DNA of 64,000 bases from Moritella dasanensis ArB 0140. Lineage in GTDB: Bacteria > Pseudomonadota > Gammaproteobacteria > Enterobacterales > Moritellaceae. The notes beneath the pieces are model-generated. The model saw only the letters and a list, made by a program, of their open reading frames with translations, had not been told where the DNA came from and searched no databases. A program made the translations under genes and the position numbers. The first letter of the stretch is position 1, and every line of letters starts with the position of its first letter. Positions 1-10,031 of the stretch are shown one piece after another. The stretch covers positions 171,259 through 235,258 of the forward strand of contig NZ_AKXQ01000005.1 in NCBI RefSeq assembly GCF_000276805.1. Reading direction: 5' to 3'.

Positions 1-908
1 TGACGGCTAGAAACTTTAACTTCATCAAGCTCAATTTTATCAAGACGTTTAGCACGTGATGATGCTTGTTTGGCTTTAGATGCGTTTGCAGAGAAACGAG
101 CAACGAATGCTTTAAGCTCTGTAATTTGAGCTTCTTTTTTCGAGTTGCTTGTTAGTAGTTGCTCGCGTGCTAATGTAGCAGCAAACATGTAGTCATCATA
201 GTTACCTGGGTAAACGCGTAGTTCACCGAAATCAAGGTCAGCCATGTGAGTACAAACACTGTTTAAGAAATGACGATCATGCGAGATGATTACCATTGTA
301 CTTTGACGTGCGTTTAGCGTTTCTTCTAACCAGTCAATCGTTGCGATATCCAAGTTATTCGTTGGTTCGTCAAGTAGTAAGATATCTGGATCAGAGAATA
401 GTGCTTGTGCTAGTAGTACACGTAGTTTCCAACCTGGAGCAACTTCGCTCATTAGGCCGTAATGTAATTCTACTGGGATACCAACACCGATTAGTAGTTC
501 ACCCGCACGAGATTCAGCTGTGTAGCCGTCCATCTCTGCAAATTCACTTTCTAAATCACCAACACGCATACCATCTGCTTCAGACATATCTGGGTTAGCA
601 TAAATTGCGTCACGTTCTTCTTTCACAGTCCACATTTCTGCGTGGCCCATGATCACAGTATCAAGTACTGTATTTTTTTCGAATGCGAATTGATCCTGAC
701 GTAATTTACCTAGACGTTCGTTTTCATCAAGTTTCACGTTACCAGAGCTTTGATCTAAATCGCCACCTAGGATTTTCATGAATGTTGATTTACCACAGCC
801 GTTAGCACCGATTAAACCGTAACGGTTACCGCCACCGAACTTAACTGAGATATTTTCGAAAAGTGGCTTGGCACCGAACTGCATTGTAATATTTGCTGTG
901 CTAATGAT
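1..908 (-). CDS. ybiT: ABC-F ATPase YbiT, 5' part (runs off the window)
   Basis: The N-terminal ~302 residues of a duplicated-ABC cytosolic ATPase of the ABC-F family, whose members act on the ribosome and have no membrane domain. The first Walker A (GANGCGKST), the Walker B region [11 protein letters not shown], the switch histidine in ISHDRHF and the start of the inter-domain linker are readable and closely match E. coli YbiT. The second ABC domain lies outside the window. No ATG fits the family N-terminus. The frame reads [12 protein letters not shown] and an AGGAG lies 8 nt before an ATC codon at 908, so ATC is the probable start. The only ATG (884) is 8 codons inside and lacks a good Shine-Dalgarno. 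Product identity is secure; the start is inferred. Confidence 0.93.
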   Translation of the reverse strand, partial: MISTANITMQFGAKPLFENISVKFGGGNRYGLIGANGCGKSTFMKILGGDLDQSSGNVKLDENERLGKLRQDQFAFEKNTVLDTVIMGHAEMWTVKEERDAIYANPDMSEADGMRVGDLESEFAEMDGYTAESRAGELLIGVGIPVELHYGLMSEVAPGWKLRVLLAQALFSDPDILLLDEPTNNLDIATIDWLEETLNARQSTMVIISHDRHFLNSVCTHMADLDFGELRVYPGNYDDYMFAATLAREQLLTSNSKKEAQITELKAFVARFSANASKAKQASSRAKRLDKIELDEVKVSSR

Positions 909-1098
909 AGGGAACGCTCCTGTCCAAAAATGGACTAAAATATAAATTACTGAATTTTAAGTTGGCGGAGTATATCACCTAATGTGATGTAAATCACGTA
1001 GTCTGATTGGTAAAATTGAAAGGATTTTAAAGTTAATACGGGATAATTGCAGTTTACTTTTAAAAGATTGATATTTGATGATATTCGCTATGATGGAC

Positions 1099-1128
1099 AA
1101 AGCAGTGACAATCCGTTATCACTGCTTT
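1099..1128. terminator. Hairpin between ybiT and the protease gene
   Basis: Perfect 10-bp inverted repeat, AAAGCAGTGA then TCACTGCTTT, with a 10-nt loop. It lies 25 nt past the protease stop. The T-run is short on both strands, so termination strength is uncertain. Confidence 0.55.
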
Positions 1129-1152
1129 TATTAGCAAGTAGCTGTAAGCAAA

Positions 1153-2601
1153 CTATGGGCAATCGGTAATGATACCAGCGTCACCATCACTCAACGAGCT
1201 TGGCGCTGCAGTGGTATTTGCAGCGTCATATAAGCATGCACCCAAAGCAGTATCCAACTTGGGTCCAGCCATACCTGGCCCTGTAGTATAACCCCAAGAG
1301 TTTACCGAGATGATATCCCAAACATCGTTACCATTATATTGTAGCCAAGGACCACCCGAAGCACCGCCTGATAAACCGCAACTTGGTAACCACCAATTCA
1401 CAGCACCTATCGTTGTCATGCCTTCTGCGCAATACATAAAGTGCGGGTCATCAGCATAGGAATAACCTAAACCATAGCTATATGTACCGTCCCCTTCACT
1501 ATGTAGCGGAGCAATAAAGTTAATGTTTAGCGCAGGTACCGCGTCGGATAAAATATCAGAACTAGCTGTGTTACCACTGTGTGCGTCGCTATCATTGACA
1601 ACATAATAGGCGTGGTCCCATTTTATATTATTCGGGAACGTAGTTTGCGCCCAACCTCTATCAACAACCCCAAATGCCGTGCTCCAGCAACCAATCACAT
1701 CATTACTGCAGTTGGTATCTGTGCCTGTACCTGAATCACTTTGATTGGGGATAAACAACACATTACGGGCAAAGGCTTTATTGGTATCGTCATAAACACA
1801 ATGCGCTGCGGTTAAAATGAGTGAGCGCCCAGTGGTCGAATTTTTTACAACTGTGCCAGAACACACATAACCGTTCCACTGTCTTTTAAGTTGGTCCGCT
1901 GGCATTTCAAAATAGATACGCCCTGCGGCCCACTGCACATCAGCACTAACATCTTGTCCGCTGATACTCCAATTGCCATTAACCACTATCTCTTCTGTTA
2001 CTGGTGGTTCAGTAACACCGCTGCCACCATCGACATCAAAACAAACTTCAGGTGAGGTACTACGATTGCCGCCGCGTTTAGCGGTATCCCTTGCAGTCAC
2101 GTACCAACACCATTCACCGTAAGTAAGATTTTGGGCTGCTGCAGTCCAACTATCAGTAGATGAATTCGCTGAAAAACTGTAATTCGTTGGGTTAGCTGTC
2201 GGGCCGGTGAGATAAAAATCAACCCGAGATACCGCGACATTATCGGTCACCGTCGCCGCCAATATAACCGAAGTATCAAGCTCACCAGCATCCGGTGATA
2301 GATTAGATATCACCGGCGCAGTAGTATCCCGACTACGCTTTGGTTTTCCTGCTAGTGGCTTCATGGTATGACCGTAAGGCATTAACTCACCCTGCTTAAC
2401 CCGCATATAACCTTGCCCTTGCGGATCAATAAATAAGTCTCTGGGCACTGCTGCATGTCGCCGCGAGTTATCCCAATGTTGTAAAACACGAGTATGATTT
2501 GGATTAAGTCCCGCGTTTGGATTCGGAGCGGCAAAAGAGGTATTAATAAATAAAATAGGAAGGCTAGATATTACAATCAGACTGCTTTTAGCGAAGGCCA
2601 T
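1153..2601 (-). CDS. Secreted trypsin-like serine protease with Ig-like N-terminal domain
   Basis: A secreted endopeptidase of the chymotrypsin/trypsin clan. A hydrophobic signal segment ends near SFAAP. It is followed by a basic linker, then an Ig-like domain (about residues 95-195) starting TAPVISNLSPDAG and ending in PEVCFDV. The protease domain has the histidine motif LTAAHC near residue 265, an aspartate candidate in KWDHAYYVV, and the serine motif GGASGGPW near residue 415. Many cysteines suggest disulphides. The ATG at 2601 is chosen because GTGAG sits 7 nt upstream; the GTG at 2613 has no ribosome site. It could process extracellular protein for nutrition, but the substrate cannot be read from sequence. 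It appears monocistronic. Confidence 0.85.
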   Translation of the reverse strand: MAFAKSSLIVISSLPILFINTSFAAPNPNAGLNPNHTRVLQHWDNSRRHAAVPRDLFIDPQGQGYMRVKQGELMPYGHTMKPLAGKPKRSRDTTAPVISNLSPDAGELDTSVILAATVTDNVAVSRVDFYLTGPTANPTNYSFSANSSTDSWTAAAQNLTYGEWCWYVTARDTAKRGGNRSTSPEVCFDVDGGSGVTEPPVTEEIVVNGNWSISGQDVSADVQWAAGRIYFEMPADQLKRQWNGYVCSGTVVKNSTTGRSLILTAAHCVYDDTNKAFARNVLFIPNQSDSGTGTDTNCSNDVIGCWSTAFGVVDRGWAQTTFPNNIKWDHAYYVVNDSDAHSGNTASSDILSDAVPALNINFIAPLHSEGDGTYSYGLGYSYADDPHFMYCAEGMTTIGAVNWWLPSCGLSGGASGGPWLQYNGNDVWDIISVNSWGYTTGPGMAGPKLDTALGACLYDAANTTAAPSSLSDGDAGIITDCP

Positions 2602-2681
2602 AATATTACTCACAATAATGGTAGCAGGGCGACGAGATCCTTCTCATCATCTAGCTTTGTAAGTATAGAGCTAGATTTAGC

Positions 2682-3326
2682 TTAAGCCACCGCAGTAGGC
2701 ACTTGCGAGAATAGCAACCATGCACCAAGTAATACGAATACTGAACCCATGATCTTATGCTGGTAGATGTGGAAACGTTCATTGGCTAATAATGATTTAC
2801 CTAATGTACCGACCGTGACTACCAGCAGTAAGTTAAACAACAAACCTAATACATTAAGCAGTAAACCTAGCGCTAGCATTTGTTCGCCAGATGAAGTCTC
2901 AATATTTGATGATACGAACTGGGGTAAAAACAACACAAAGAATAATAATGCTTTTGGGTTTAATAGATTGCTGAACACCGCTTTACGATACAATGAACGC
3001 GCCATTTTACTGGTTTGATTCACTTCAGGTGCCACTACCGAGCTAGTGCGTAAACAATCCCAACCCATTTTTAATAAATACAAACCACCCAAAAAATGCA
3101 GCGCTTTAAGGGCTATCGGGCTCATGGCGATCATCGCAGAAACACCCATCGCCGCTAATAACGTCAAGATAATACCTGATGTTGCGTTACCTAAGCTGGC
3201 AAATAATCCCACCTTGCGGCCATAGCTTAAACTTGAACTGGCAATTAATAACATGTCAGGACCAGGGATAAGTAATAACGCTACAACAGCAGTTAAATAG
3301 AGGGGTAAAATAGAGAAATCAATCAT
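2682..3326 (-). CDS. LysE/RhtB family amino-acid exporter
   Basis: A 214-residue inner-membrane protein of the LysE superfamily, which exports amino acids such as threonine, homoserine or lysine. The diagnostic N-terminal LLLIPGPDMLL is present, followed by the conserved GLFASLGNATSG region and about six hydrophobic segments. Length is typical (~205-215). No Shine-Dalgarno is obvious before the ATG. It lies 219 bp downstream of a LysR gene on the same strand, a common pairing for this family, so that regulator may control it. The substrate is not predictable. Confidence 0.87.
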   Translation of the reverse strand: MIDFSILPLYLTAVVALLLIPGPDMLLIASSSLSYGRKVGLFASLGNATSGIILTLLAAMGVSAMIAMSPIALKALHFLGGLYLLKMGWDCLRTSSVVAPEVNQTSKMARSLYRKAVFSNLLNPKALLFFVLFLPQFVSSNIETSSGEQMLALGLLLNVLGLLFNLLLVVTVGTLGKSLLANERFHIYQHKIMGSVFVLLGAWLLFSQVPTAVA

Positions 3327-3379
3327 GAAGGGTTCGCATTACAAAAAAAGAAACTGGATTGTAATACAATTAGCGATAT

Positions 3380-3409
3380 TTTCACCTACTTTTTAAGTTG
3401 TAGGTGAAA
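3380..3409. promoter_or_regulatory. 10-bp inverted repeat upstream of the LysE gene
   Basis: TTTCACCTAC and GTAGGTGAAA form a perfect palindrome around a 10-nt loop, 54-83 bp upstream of the LysE-family gene and about 140 bp past the LysR stop. A second, shorter palindrome (AGATCGC/GCGATCT) lies at 3440-3465. Either could be an operator or a weak LysR-gene terminator. Confidence 0.4.
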
Positions 3410-3545
3410 TCAATAACCAAAAGCTTAACTGGCGTTAATAGATCGCGCTAGATTAATGGCGATCTAACGCATTTATGGCGGTATTTAACAGCGATTAAAA
3501 TAGACGTCATTTAAATGAACGGTTATGCGCTAATAACACAAACGA

Positions 3546-4448
3546 TTAAAAATTCTCTTTCATGTCCAGATAACAAGCGCGGATATGCTCGATTAACAGC
3601 TGCACTTTTTTCGCTGGCTTTCGGGTATACGGATACACGGCATAAATACCGATCACCTTGGCTGTTTGCTGTGATAGTACTTCCACCAGCTTGCCACTAT
3701 CGAGTTCGTTATAAACCAAACATTTTGGTAAGTAAGCTAAGCCCTTCCCTGCCAATGCGGCTTGCTTTAACGCCACTGCATTGTTAGAACTAAAGTTACC
3801 CGATACTTTGACATTGTACGGGGCGTCATCATGAGTGAATAACCAATTGAATGCACCGCTAGTTTGGCAGGTATAACCGAGGCAATTATACGGCGCCAGC
3901 TGTTCGGGGAATTGCGGTTCACCTTGTTGCGCTAAATATTCAGGGCTCGCGCAAATCATCCAACGCGAATTAAAGATATGACGCGCAATCAAACTGGAAT
4001 CTTCTAAATGACCAGTACGGATCACCAAGTCATAACCATCGGCAACCAAATCGACAAAGTCATTATTCATCGACATATCGACAGTTAGTCCTGGATGCTT
4101 TTCACAAAACTCAGACACGGCTCTCGCTAATAAAAGCTCACCGGAGATAGTGGGTACTGACATCTTGATATGACCCGCTAAGGTTTCACTGTAACTGGTC
4201 ACGGTATCAAAGGCATTTTTAGCCGTTTGGGCGATACCTTTAGCACGGTAAAACAACATTTCACCGGCTTCGGTTAATGTCAGCTTACGGGTAGTCCGAA
4301 AGATGAGCTGCACACCTAAGTCTTCTTCTAATCGGCTGATACGTTTACTCACCACAGACTTAGTGACCTTGTTCGCTTCAGCTACTTTGCTAAATGAACC
4401 AAGTTCTATCACTTGGGTAAATAACACTAAATCATCAATTTGCGGCAT
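3546..4448 (-). CDS. LysR-family transcriptional regulator (paralogue of the one at 22.1 kb)
   Basis: A 300-residue LysR-type regulator. The N-terminal winged helix-turn-helix (FSKVAEANKVTKSVVSKRIS) is followed by RTTRKLTLTEAG, and then a periplasmic-binding-protein-like effector domain. It is closely similar along its whole length to the LysR at 22067-22972. Shared blocks include LGVQLIFRTTRKLTLTEAG, the VSGNFSSNNA/ISGNFSTNNS region and the GIYAVYPYT/GIYAIYPYT region. It lies 83 bp downstream of lutC on the same strand. Both copies sit beside lactate genes, so control of lactate use is a reasonable inference, but the LysE gene below is also a candidate target. Confidence 0.9.
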   Translation of the reverse strand: MPQIDDLVLFTQVIELGSFSKVAEANKVTKSVVSKRISRLEEDLGVQLIFRTTRKLTLTEAGEMLFYRAKGIAQTAKNAFDTVTSYSETLAGHIKMSVPTISGELLLARAVSEFCEKHPGLTVDMSMNNDFVDLVADGYDLVIRTGHLEDSSLIARHIFNSRWMICASPEYLAQQGEPQFPEQLAPYNCLGYTCQTSGAFNWLFTHDDAPYNVKVSGNFSSNNAVALKQAALAGKGLAYLPKCLVYNELDSGKLVEVLSQQTAKVIGIYAVYPYTRKPAKKVQLLIEHIRACYLDMKENF

Positions 4449-4491
4449 GCAATTCTCGGTTTACTAAAATAAAGGGACGCTATAATTATAC

Positions 4492-4526
4492 ACGTAAACG
4501 CCCATAGATAACGAGGGCGTTTACGT
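4492..4526. terminator. Hairpin after the lut operon
   Basis: A perfect 12-bp stem, ACGTAAACGCCC and GGGCGTTTACGT, with an 11-nt loop, lies 6-40 nt beyond the lutC stop. No T-run follows, so it may be a processing hairpin or operator rather than a classical terminator. Confidence 0.5.
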
Positions 4527-4531
4527 AACAA

Positions 4532-5245
4532 CTACATATCAGCAATAACAACATAAGCGGCATGAATAGGACCATGCACACCCACTACTTTGATTAACTC
4601 GATATCAGCGGTTGAGCTAGGGCCTGAGATAAAGTTAACACAAGACGGTAAACGCTCACCTGCTTGGGCTTTATCATGCAACACTTTCGCAGCTTGGGTA
4701 ATACGCGGCACAATTTGGCTTTGTGGCACCAAGAATACCGATGTTTCAGGTAATAGGCTGACCGAACGACCATGCGATGCAGCGCTGTGCAATACCATCG
4801 TGCCCGACTCTGCTAGCGCTTGTTCTGCAAACACAATACCGACTTTCGCTTGTTCTGCTTGCTTGATATTAACGGCATGAGCTTGGTCAACATCCCAAGT
4901 ATAAACATCATCAAACTGCAGTTTTAAGCAATTAGCCACGTCGAGTTCAGCCAAGCGGTTATCACCTGACACGACAATTTTACCGGCGCGGAAACCAGTA
5001 CAAATACTGATTAAGGTTTCATGTAATTCAGCTTTAGTACAGCTCACACCTAATGAGTTTAAATTAGTCTTAGTAAACTCTAAAAGTGCATCAGCAAGTT
5101 GTTGTTGGCTAAAGTCTGCCATCACATCATGATGCGGGTTATGCGGCAATGGCGGACGAACAACGCCTTGAGTATTAATTTCGCGCCCCAGTTTAGATGC
5201 CAATGAACCCAAAAAACTATCGCGATTATGTATCTTAGCTTGCAT
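4532..5245 (-). CDS. lutC: L-lactate utilization protein LutC (LldG), LUD domain
   Basis: The 237-residue subunit of the three-protein LutABC (LldEFG) L-lactate dehydrogenase, which oxidises L-lactate to pyruvate on the cytoplasmic face of the membrane. The LUD-type fold is recognisable from VGIVFAEQALAESGT, SLLPETSVFLVP and the C-terminal FISGPSSTADIELIKVVGVHGP, the last block being highly characteristic of the family. It is the third gene of a tight operon and starts 2 nt after the lutB stop, so translational coupling is likely. Length is normal. Confidence 0.93.
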   Translation of the reverse strand: MQAKIHNRDSFLGSLASKLGREINTQGVVRPPLPHNPHHDVMADFSQQQLADALLEFTKTNLNSLGVSCTKAELHETLISICTGFRAGKIVVSGDNRLAELDVANCLKLQFDDVYTWDVDQAHAVNIKQAEQAKVGIVFAEQALAESGTMVLHSAASHGRSVSLLPETSVFLVPQSQIVPRITQAAKVLHDKAQAGERLPSCVNFISGPSSTADIELIKVVGVHGPIHAAYVVIADM

Positions 5246-5247
5246 AA

Positions 5248-6747
5248 TTATTTCTCAACCTTGTCAGTGTTAGAGTAAAGGTTAGGTTTAGGGTTAACGA
5301 TACCTGTCACAGCTGCCAACTCTTTACCTGCATCAGCAGCATCACGATTAGCAAACCAACTGCGGAATGACTCGCCATCTGGTTGTGGTAAGTCGCGGGC
5401 TTCAGTCCATTCAGCAACAGCGCCAACGTTAATCGGTAGCTTGCCATCTTTAATCACTTTCGGCGCCACTTTACCGCCCACCTTCATCGCCACGTTCCAC
5501 AACTTAGGGCTGGAATTAAGGTAGTTAAAGGCCGATACCGTCATGCGTTCCGCCAATGGTGTGATCTTTTTAATCACCATTTTTTCACGGTGTTTTAATA
5601 ACAAATCTGATAGTGGGATCTTAACCGGACAGACATCATTACACGCTTGGCATAATGAACAGGCATACGGTAAATCTTGGAAATCATCATAACCACCCAA
5701 CAGTGGTGACAGTACCGCGCCAATCGGACCAGAGTAAATAGAACCGTAAGACTGACCACCAATGTGGCGATAAGCAGGACACGTATTCACACAGGCAGCG
5801 CAACGGATACAACGTAAAATGTCTTTAAACTCTGAAGCTAGAATGTCTGAACGACCGTTATCTAAGATCACTAAATGGAACTCTTCAGCGCCATCCATAT
5901 CATTGGATTCTCGTGGACCCGTAATCGCGGTGACATAACCCGTTAATGGCAGACCAACCGCACTACGGCATAACAAGCTAACCATGATATCCAGTTCTTC
6001 AAAGGTTGGGACAATACGCTCCATACCCATCACCGCGATATGTACTTTTGGTAATGAAGTAGCTAATCGCGCGTTACCTTCATTAGTCACTAAGCTAATT
6101 GAACCAGATTCGGCAACCGCAAAGTTACAGCCGGTGATACCAATGTCTGCTTCGATAAAGTCATGACGAATGTGTTCACGCACAAAGCGTGTCATTTCTT
6201 CCGGATCAGAACTGCCTTTATAGCCAATCTTGTCTTCGAATACACCACGGATCTGTTCACGGTTTTTGTGTAGCGCTGGTACCACGATGTGTGACGGTGG
6301 ATCGCAGTCATCCACTTGTAAAATGTATTCACCTAAATCGGTTTCAATCACTTCGCAGTTGTTACGTTGAATTACTGCGTTCAAACCAATCTCTTCGGTC
6401 ACCATGGATTTAGATTTGACGACTTTTTTAGCGTTTTTTTCTTGGATTATATTTTCAATATAGTCTGTGGCTTGTTCCGATGTTTCAGCAAAAAACACAT
6501 GACCACCGGCTTTTTGCACGTTTTCACTTAACTGATGTAAGTAGTAGTCAAGGTTGTCTAATACATGCTCACGGATCTGCTTTCCGTTTTCACGCCACTC
6601 ATCCCAGTTACCGAGTTTATCCGCGGCTAATTGGCGATTAGTGAACATACGCTCTTGGGCATTGGCCACCGATTTACGCATAAAGCTATCTTGCATTTGA
6701 TCTTTAATACGCTGTTTAAAGATCACATCACTGGTTTTCATCGACAT
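5248..6747 (-). CDS. lutB: Iron-sulfur L-lactate oxidation subunit LutB (LldF)
   Basis: The central subunit of LutABC. The N-terminal LUD domain contains [15 protein letters not shown]. The C-terminal ferredoxin-like part has two 4Fe-4S clusters: [12 protein letters not shown], and [12 protein letters not shown] about 50 residues later. The ATG at 6747 is used because GGAGG lies 9 nt upstream, inside the end of lutA; a longer in-frame extension to 6777 has no ribosome site. That gives 499 residues and a 1-nt gap after lutA. Known role of the family: electron transfer from L-lactate towards the quinone pool with LutA and LutC. Confidence 0.95.
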   Translation of the reverse strand: MSMKTSDVIFKQRIKDQMQDSFMRKSVANAQERMFTNRQLAADKLGNWDEWRENGKQIREHVLDNLDYYLHQLSENVQKAGGHVFFAETSEQATDYIENIIQEKNAKKVVKSKSMVTEEIGLNAVIQRNNCEVIETDLGEYILQVDDCDPPSHIVVPALHKNREQIRGVFEDKIGYKGSSDPEEMTRFVREHIRHDFIEADIGITGCNFAVAESGSISLVTNEGNARLATSLPKVHIAVMGMERIVPTFEELDIMVSLLCRSAVGLPLTGYVTAITGPRESNDMDGAEEFHLVILDNGRSDILASEFKDILRCIRCAACVNTCPAYRHIGGQSYGSIYSGPIGAVLSPLLGGYDDFQDLPYACSLCQACNDVCPVKIPLSDLLLKHREKMVIKKITPLAERMTVSAFNYLNSSPKLWNVAMKVGGKVAPKVIKDGKLPINVGAVAEWTEARDLPQPDGESFRSWFANRDAADAGKELAAVTGIVNPKPNLYSNTDKVEK

Positions 6748-6748
6748 A

Positions 6749-7531
6749 TTAGTTAACCTCCACGGTAAGGCTATCATTACTTGTAATCGTTGACTGACTC
6801 AGATCATCAACAACGTTGCTCATGAGCACATCAACAATATGTAACACTTTGACTGTTTTACCTTCACGCGATAAACGTCCGGCGATGTTCATTAGACAAC
6901 TCACATCGGCACCAATTAAATAATCAGGGGTGACAGCAGTAATATTAGCGGCTTTCTCTTTGACCATTTCGCCAGATATTTCAGCCATTTTGATTGAGAA
7001 GGTACCGCCAAAGCCACAGCAGGTTTCTTGATTTTTAATGCCGACTAATTCTAGCCCTTCGACATTACCCAGTAATTTAAGCGGTTCTTCACGCACACCT
7101 AATTTACGAATAAGACTACAAGAAGGATGATAAACGCCGCGCCCTGGTAGTTTCGCGCCGACGTTGACGATATTCAATTCGTTAACGATAAACTGTGTTA
7201 ACTCGAACAAGCGATCCGATACCGCTTGCGCACGCGCCGCCCACTCTGGTTCGTCCGCTAAGTACTCAGGGTATTTCTTTACCGCTGCTGCACATGAACC
7301 CGCTGGCGTCACTATTGGATAGTCATTACCTTCAAAGGCTCGGATTAGTGATTTCATCGCTGGCTTGCTTGATTCGATATACCCGCTATTCAATGACGGT
7401 TGACCGCAGCAGCCTTGCTCTTTCGGAAATAATACCTCGCAGCCTAACTGCTCTAGTAATAGCACTGTTTTTTTCGCTACGTTTGACTTAACAACGTCAC
7501 ATAGACAGGTTACAAAAAAATTAACTTTCAT
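6749..7531 (-). CDS. lutA: L-lactate oxidation subunit LutA (LldE), CCG domain protein
   Basis: First gene of the lut operon. The two cysteine-rich CCG domains typical of heterodisulfide-reductase-like subunits are seen as [12 protein letters not shown] and [12 protein letters not shown]. The N-terminus [12 protein letters not shown] parallels E. coli YkgE. Two adjacent ATG codons (7534, 7531) are possible. AAGGTGAG abuts the first, so the second has the better spacing. The upstream region is a shared ~830-bp divergent promoter with the lactate permease. Confidence 0.94.
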   Translation of the reverse strand: MKVNFFVTCLCDVVKSNVAKKTVLLLEQLGCEVLFPKEQGCCGQPSLNSGYIESSKPAMKSLIRAFEGNDYPIVTPAGSCAAAVKKYPEYLADEPEWAARAQAVSDRLFELTQFIVNELNIVNVGAKLPGRGVYHPSCSLIRKLGVREEPLKLLGNVEGLELVGIKNQETCCGFGGTFSIKMAEISGEMVKEKAANITAVTPDYLIGADVSCLMNIAGRLSREGKTVKVLHIVDVLMSNVVDDLSQSTITSNDSLTVEVN

Positions 7532-7534
7532 CAT

Positions 7535-8360
7535 CTCACCTTGCTCACCGAGCTTATTTTTTGCAGCATGATATAAGTAAGTATGGCAAAAAACGAACGT
7601 AATTAACCCCCATAAATATGCAAATTGGTTGTACTGTGTGATCTTAACTTTTTGTTAAGAATAACAATTTAATTTAAAACAACAGGTTACATTTTTACGT
7701 AGCTAAAAAGTGAAGTACCATTAGATCAAATATGGAAACAATGAAGTTCGACATTAATGGTAATGCCGCTATTTTTGGTTTAGTGCAATTAGTCAGCAGT
7801 TATTCACGCTTGGCAATAGGTTTCATAATAGATAGAACAAGGGATTTGAAGAGTGCATGATGCGGTAATAAAATAACGTATTAATGCTTATAAATAGATA
7901 AACCCTATTTTTTGTGGTTGAATTTCATCAAAATTATTTACCTAATTACACTAAATCCATGAATCGCTTAATTTATCGATAATACCGCGCAATTTTATTA
8001 CCGTGCATTATGACAATCACTGTTTCTAATACCGCTACAATCATTTATGGTGTTTTATTGCTTGTTACGTAAGCCATTGATTTAAATCTTTTTGATAATT
8101 TACGTAATTTTACACTGCGTTGTTTATGTCACGTTTACAGCCCATAGTCCTAATTACATACCCCAAAAGAGGGGTGGAGTTTACTGCTCAAGCTCTTACA
8201 ATCCATCTCCCACAAGACACGGGTATTCGAAAAGCGCAGTCATTTAGTTAACTGTACTTTATCTACAATACATTCAAATACGATTATAAATAGACTCAAG
8301 CATGACTATCAGCGTAAACCCGATAGACTTATAGCCTGAGCACACATGGAGTGGGTAGCA
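7535..8360. promoter_or_regulatory. Divergent lutA / lldP control region
   Basis: About 830 bp without a credible gene, between the divergent lut operon and the permease gene. It is AT-rich and contains a perfect hyphenated palindrome, CTTAAC-TTTTT-GTTAAG (7643-7659), near lutA, and a small GC hairpin, ACCCC/GGGGT, at 8160-8175. At 8254-8265 the motif GTACTTTATCTA also occurs, one base different, before the D-lactate dehydrogenase gene. Promoters for both directions must lie here; I cannot place -10/-35 boxes confidently. Confidence 0.6.
8254..8265. promoter_or_regulatory. Putative lactate-regulon motif upstream of lldP
   Basis: GTACTTTATCTA, about 100 bp before the permease start. It matches 11 of 12 bases of GTACTATATCTA, one unit of the tandem repeat before the D-lactate dehydrogenase gene (23036-23080). 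Proposed as a common regulator site by inference only. Confidence 0.35.
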
Positions 8361-9953
8361 ATGACATCCCTAATCTTGGCAATGATGCCAATTATCGTCC
8401 TTATATGGATGATGACGAAAAAGAATGGTGTACCTTCATATATAGCACTGCCGTTAACGGCGTTGTTTGTCGGTGTACTGCAAATCTTTTATTTCCAAAC
8501 CGACTTGACGTTGATCTGGGCAAATGTAATCGCTGGTAGTTTGTCAGCCATTACCCCAATATCGATTATTGCCGGGGCAATTTTGATGAACCGCATGATG
8601 TGTCTAACGGGTGCTGAAAATACAATCAGCCGCTGGTTAGAAGGCATCAGCCTTAATAAAGTTGCTCAGTTAATGATCATTGGTTGGGCGTTTGCCTTCA
8701 TGATTGAAGGTGCATCAGGCTTTGGTACGCCAGCAGCGATTGCTGCGCCTATCTTAGTTGGTTTAGGTTTCCCACCATTGCAAGTGGCAATGCTAGCGCT
8801 AGTGATGAACTCGGTACCAGTATCGTTTGGTGCAGTGGGTACGCCGACGTGGTTTGGTTTCTCAAACTTAGGTTTAACTGATTCAGCTTTGCTTGAGATT
8901 GGTCAGCAAACTGCGATGATCCACTTTGTTGCTGCATTTGTTATCCCGGTATTGGCTTTACGCTTTGTTACGTCATGGACTGAGATCCGTCGTAACTACT
9001 TCTTCATTCTATTAAGTACCCTGTCTTGTACTATCCCGTATTTCTTGTTCGCACAATGGAACTATGAATTCCCTGCATTAGTCGGCGGCGCAATTGGTTT
9101 GACGATCTCTATTGGTTTAGCCAAGTTAAACATTGGCCTTGCTAAAGTAGTAACGAATGAGACTGACAAGCAGACAACGCTAGCGACAGTAAGCCGTGGC
9201 GAGATCTTCAAAGCCATGACCCCGACTATCTTGCTAATCGTTATCTTAATCGTGACACGCATCCAACAGCTTGGTATTAAATCAATGCTGACAGATGCAA
9301 CGGAAGCATTATCGGTATCGCTCGGTAGCCTGGGTGACTTTAGTGTTAGCCAAGCGTTGATCTTAAAACTCAGTAACATCTTAGGGACTAACGTCGCTTG
9401 GGCTTACAAAACCTTGTATGTACCTGCGTTGATCCCGTTCTTGTTAGTGGTATTAATTTCTATCCCACTATTCAAAGTCAAGAGCAGCATGGTTAAGCAG
9501 GTATTTAGCGAAACCGGTAGCCGCATCAAAATGCCATTTATTACTTTAATTGGCGCGTTGATCATGGTGAAACTGATGATGGCTGGCGGTGAAAACTCGC
9601 CTATCCTAATCATCGGCATGGCGTTCTCTGATTTGATGGGTACTAACTGGCAGTTTGCTTCAGCTTACCTTGGCGCGCTGGGTGCATTCTTCTCGGGTTC
9701 GGCGACGGTATCTAACCTGACATTTGGTGCTATTCAGCAAACGATTGCGACGACAGTTGGCTTACCTGAAACAACTATCTTGGCACTGCAATCTGTTGGT
9801 GGCGCGATGGGCAACATGGTATGTATTAACAATATCATTGCGGTATCGACTATCTTGGGTATTTCCAACAAAGAAGGTTACATTATCAAACGTACCGTTA
9901 TTCCGATGGTTATCTACGGTGTGATTGCAGCGGTAGTGAGTACGCTTTTATAA
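8361..9953 (+). CDS. lldP: L-lactate permease family transporter (LctP)
   Basis: A ~530-residue inner-membrane permease of the lactate permease family, with about 12-14 hydrophobic segments. Family signatures are visible: FMIEGASGFGTPAAIAAPIL, the NSVPVSFGAVGTPTWFG loop and the C-terminal GSATVSNLTFGAIQ and VGGAMGNMVCINNIIA. It takes up L- and/or D-lactate with protons. The ATG at 8361 is favoured because GGAG lies 9 nt upstream; an in-frame ATG at 8346 would add five residues. Its divergent placement from lutABC makes lactate the likely substrate. A strong terminator follows. Confidence 0.93.
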   Translation: MTSLILAMMPIIVLIWMMTKKNGVPSYIALPLTALFVGVLQIFYFQTDLTLIWANVIAGSLSAITPISIIAGAILMNRMMCLTGAENTISRWLEGISLNKVAQLMIIGWAFAFMIEGASGFGTPAAIAAPILVGLGFPPLQVAMLALVMNSVPVSFGAVGTPTWFGFSNLGLTDSALLEIGQQTAMIHFVAAFVIPVLALRFVTSWTEIRRNYFFILLSTLSCTIPYFLFAQWNYEFPALVGGAIGLTISIGLAKLNIGLAKVVTNETDKQTTLATVSRGEIFKAMTPTILLIVILIVTRIQQLGIKSMLTDATEALSVSLGSLGDFSVSQALILKLSNILGTNVAWAYKTLYVPALIPFLLVVLISIPLFKVKSSMVKQVFSETGSRIKMPFITLIGALIMVKLMMAGGENSPILIIGMAFSDLMGTNWQFASAYLGALGAFFSGSATVSNLTFGAIQQTIATTVGLPETTILALQSVGGAMGNMVCINNIIAVSTILGISNKEGYIIKRTVIPMVIYGVIAAVVSTLL

Positions 9954-10000
9954 GCATAAATGTAGGGGGATTACCCTGCGTGATTAATTTTTAAATTAAA

Positions 10001-10031
10001 AAACCAACAGCTTTAGCTGTTGGTTTTTTTG
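10001..10031 (+). terminator. Rho-independent terminator of lldP
   Basis: An 11-bp stem, AAACCAACAGC / GCTGTTGGTTT, with a 4-nt loop, followed by a run of T. A textbook intrinsic terminator 48 nt past the lldP stop. Confidence 0.92.

Noticed and set aside
296..598. 100-codon frame on the plus strand
   Set aside because: It lies antisense to ybiT, whose protein sequence is clearly conserved; no ribosome site and unnatural composition.
7535..8360. Small genes in the lutA-lldP gap
   Set aside because: Short frames exist, but none has a ribosome site and protein-like composition together.
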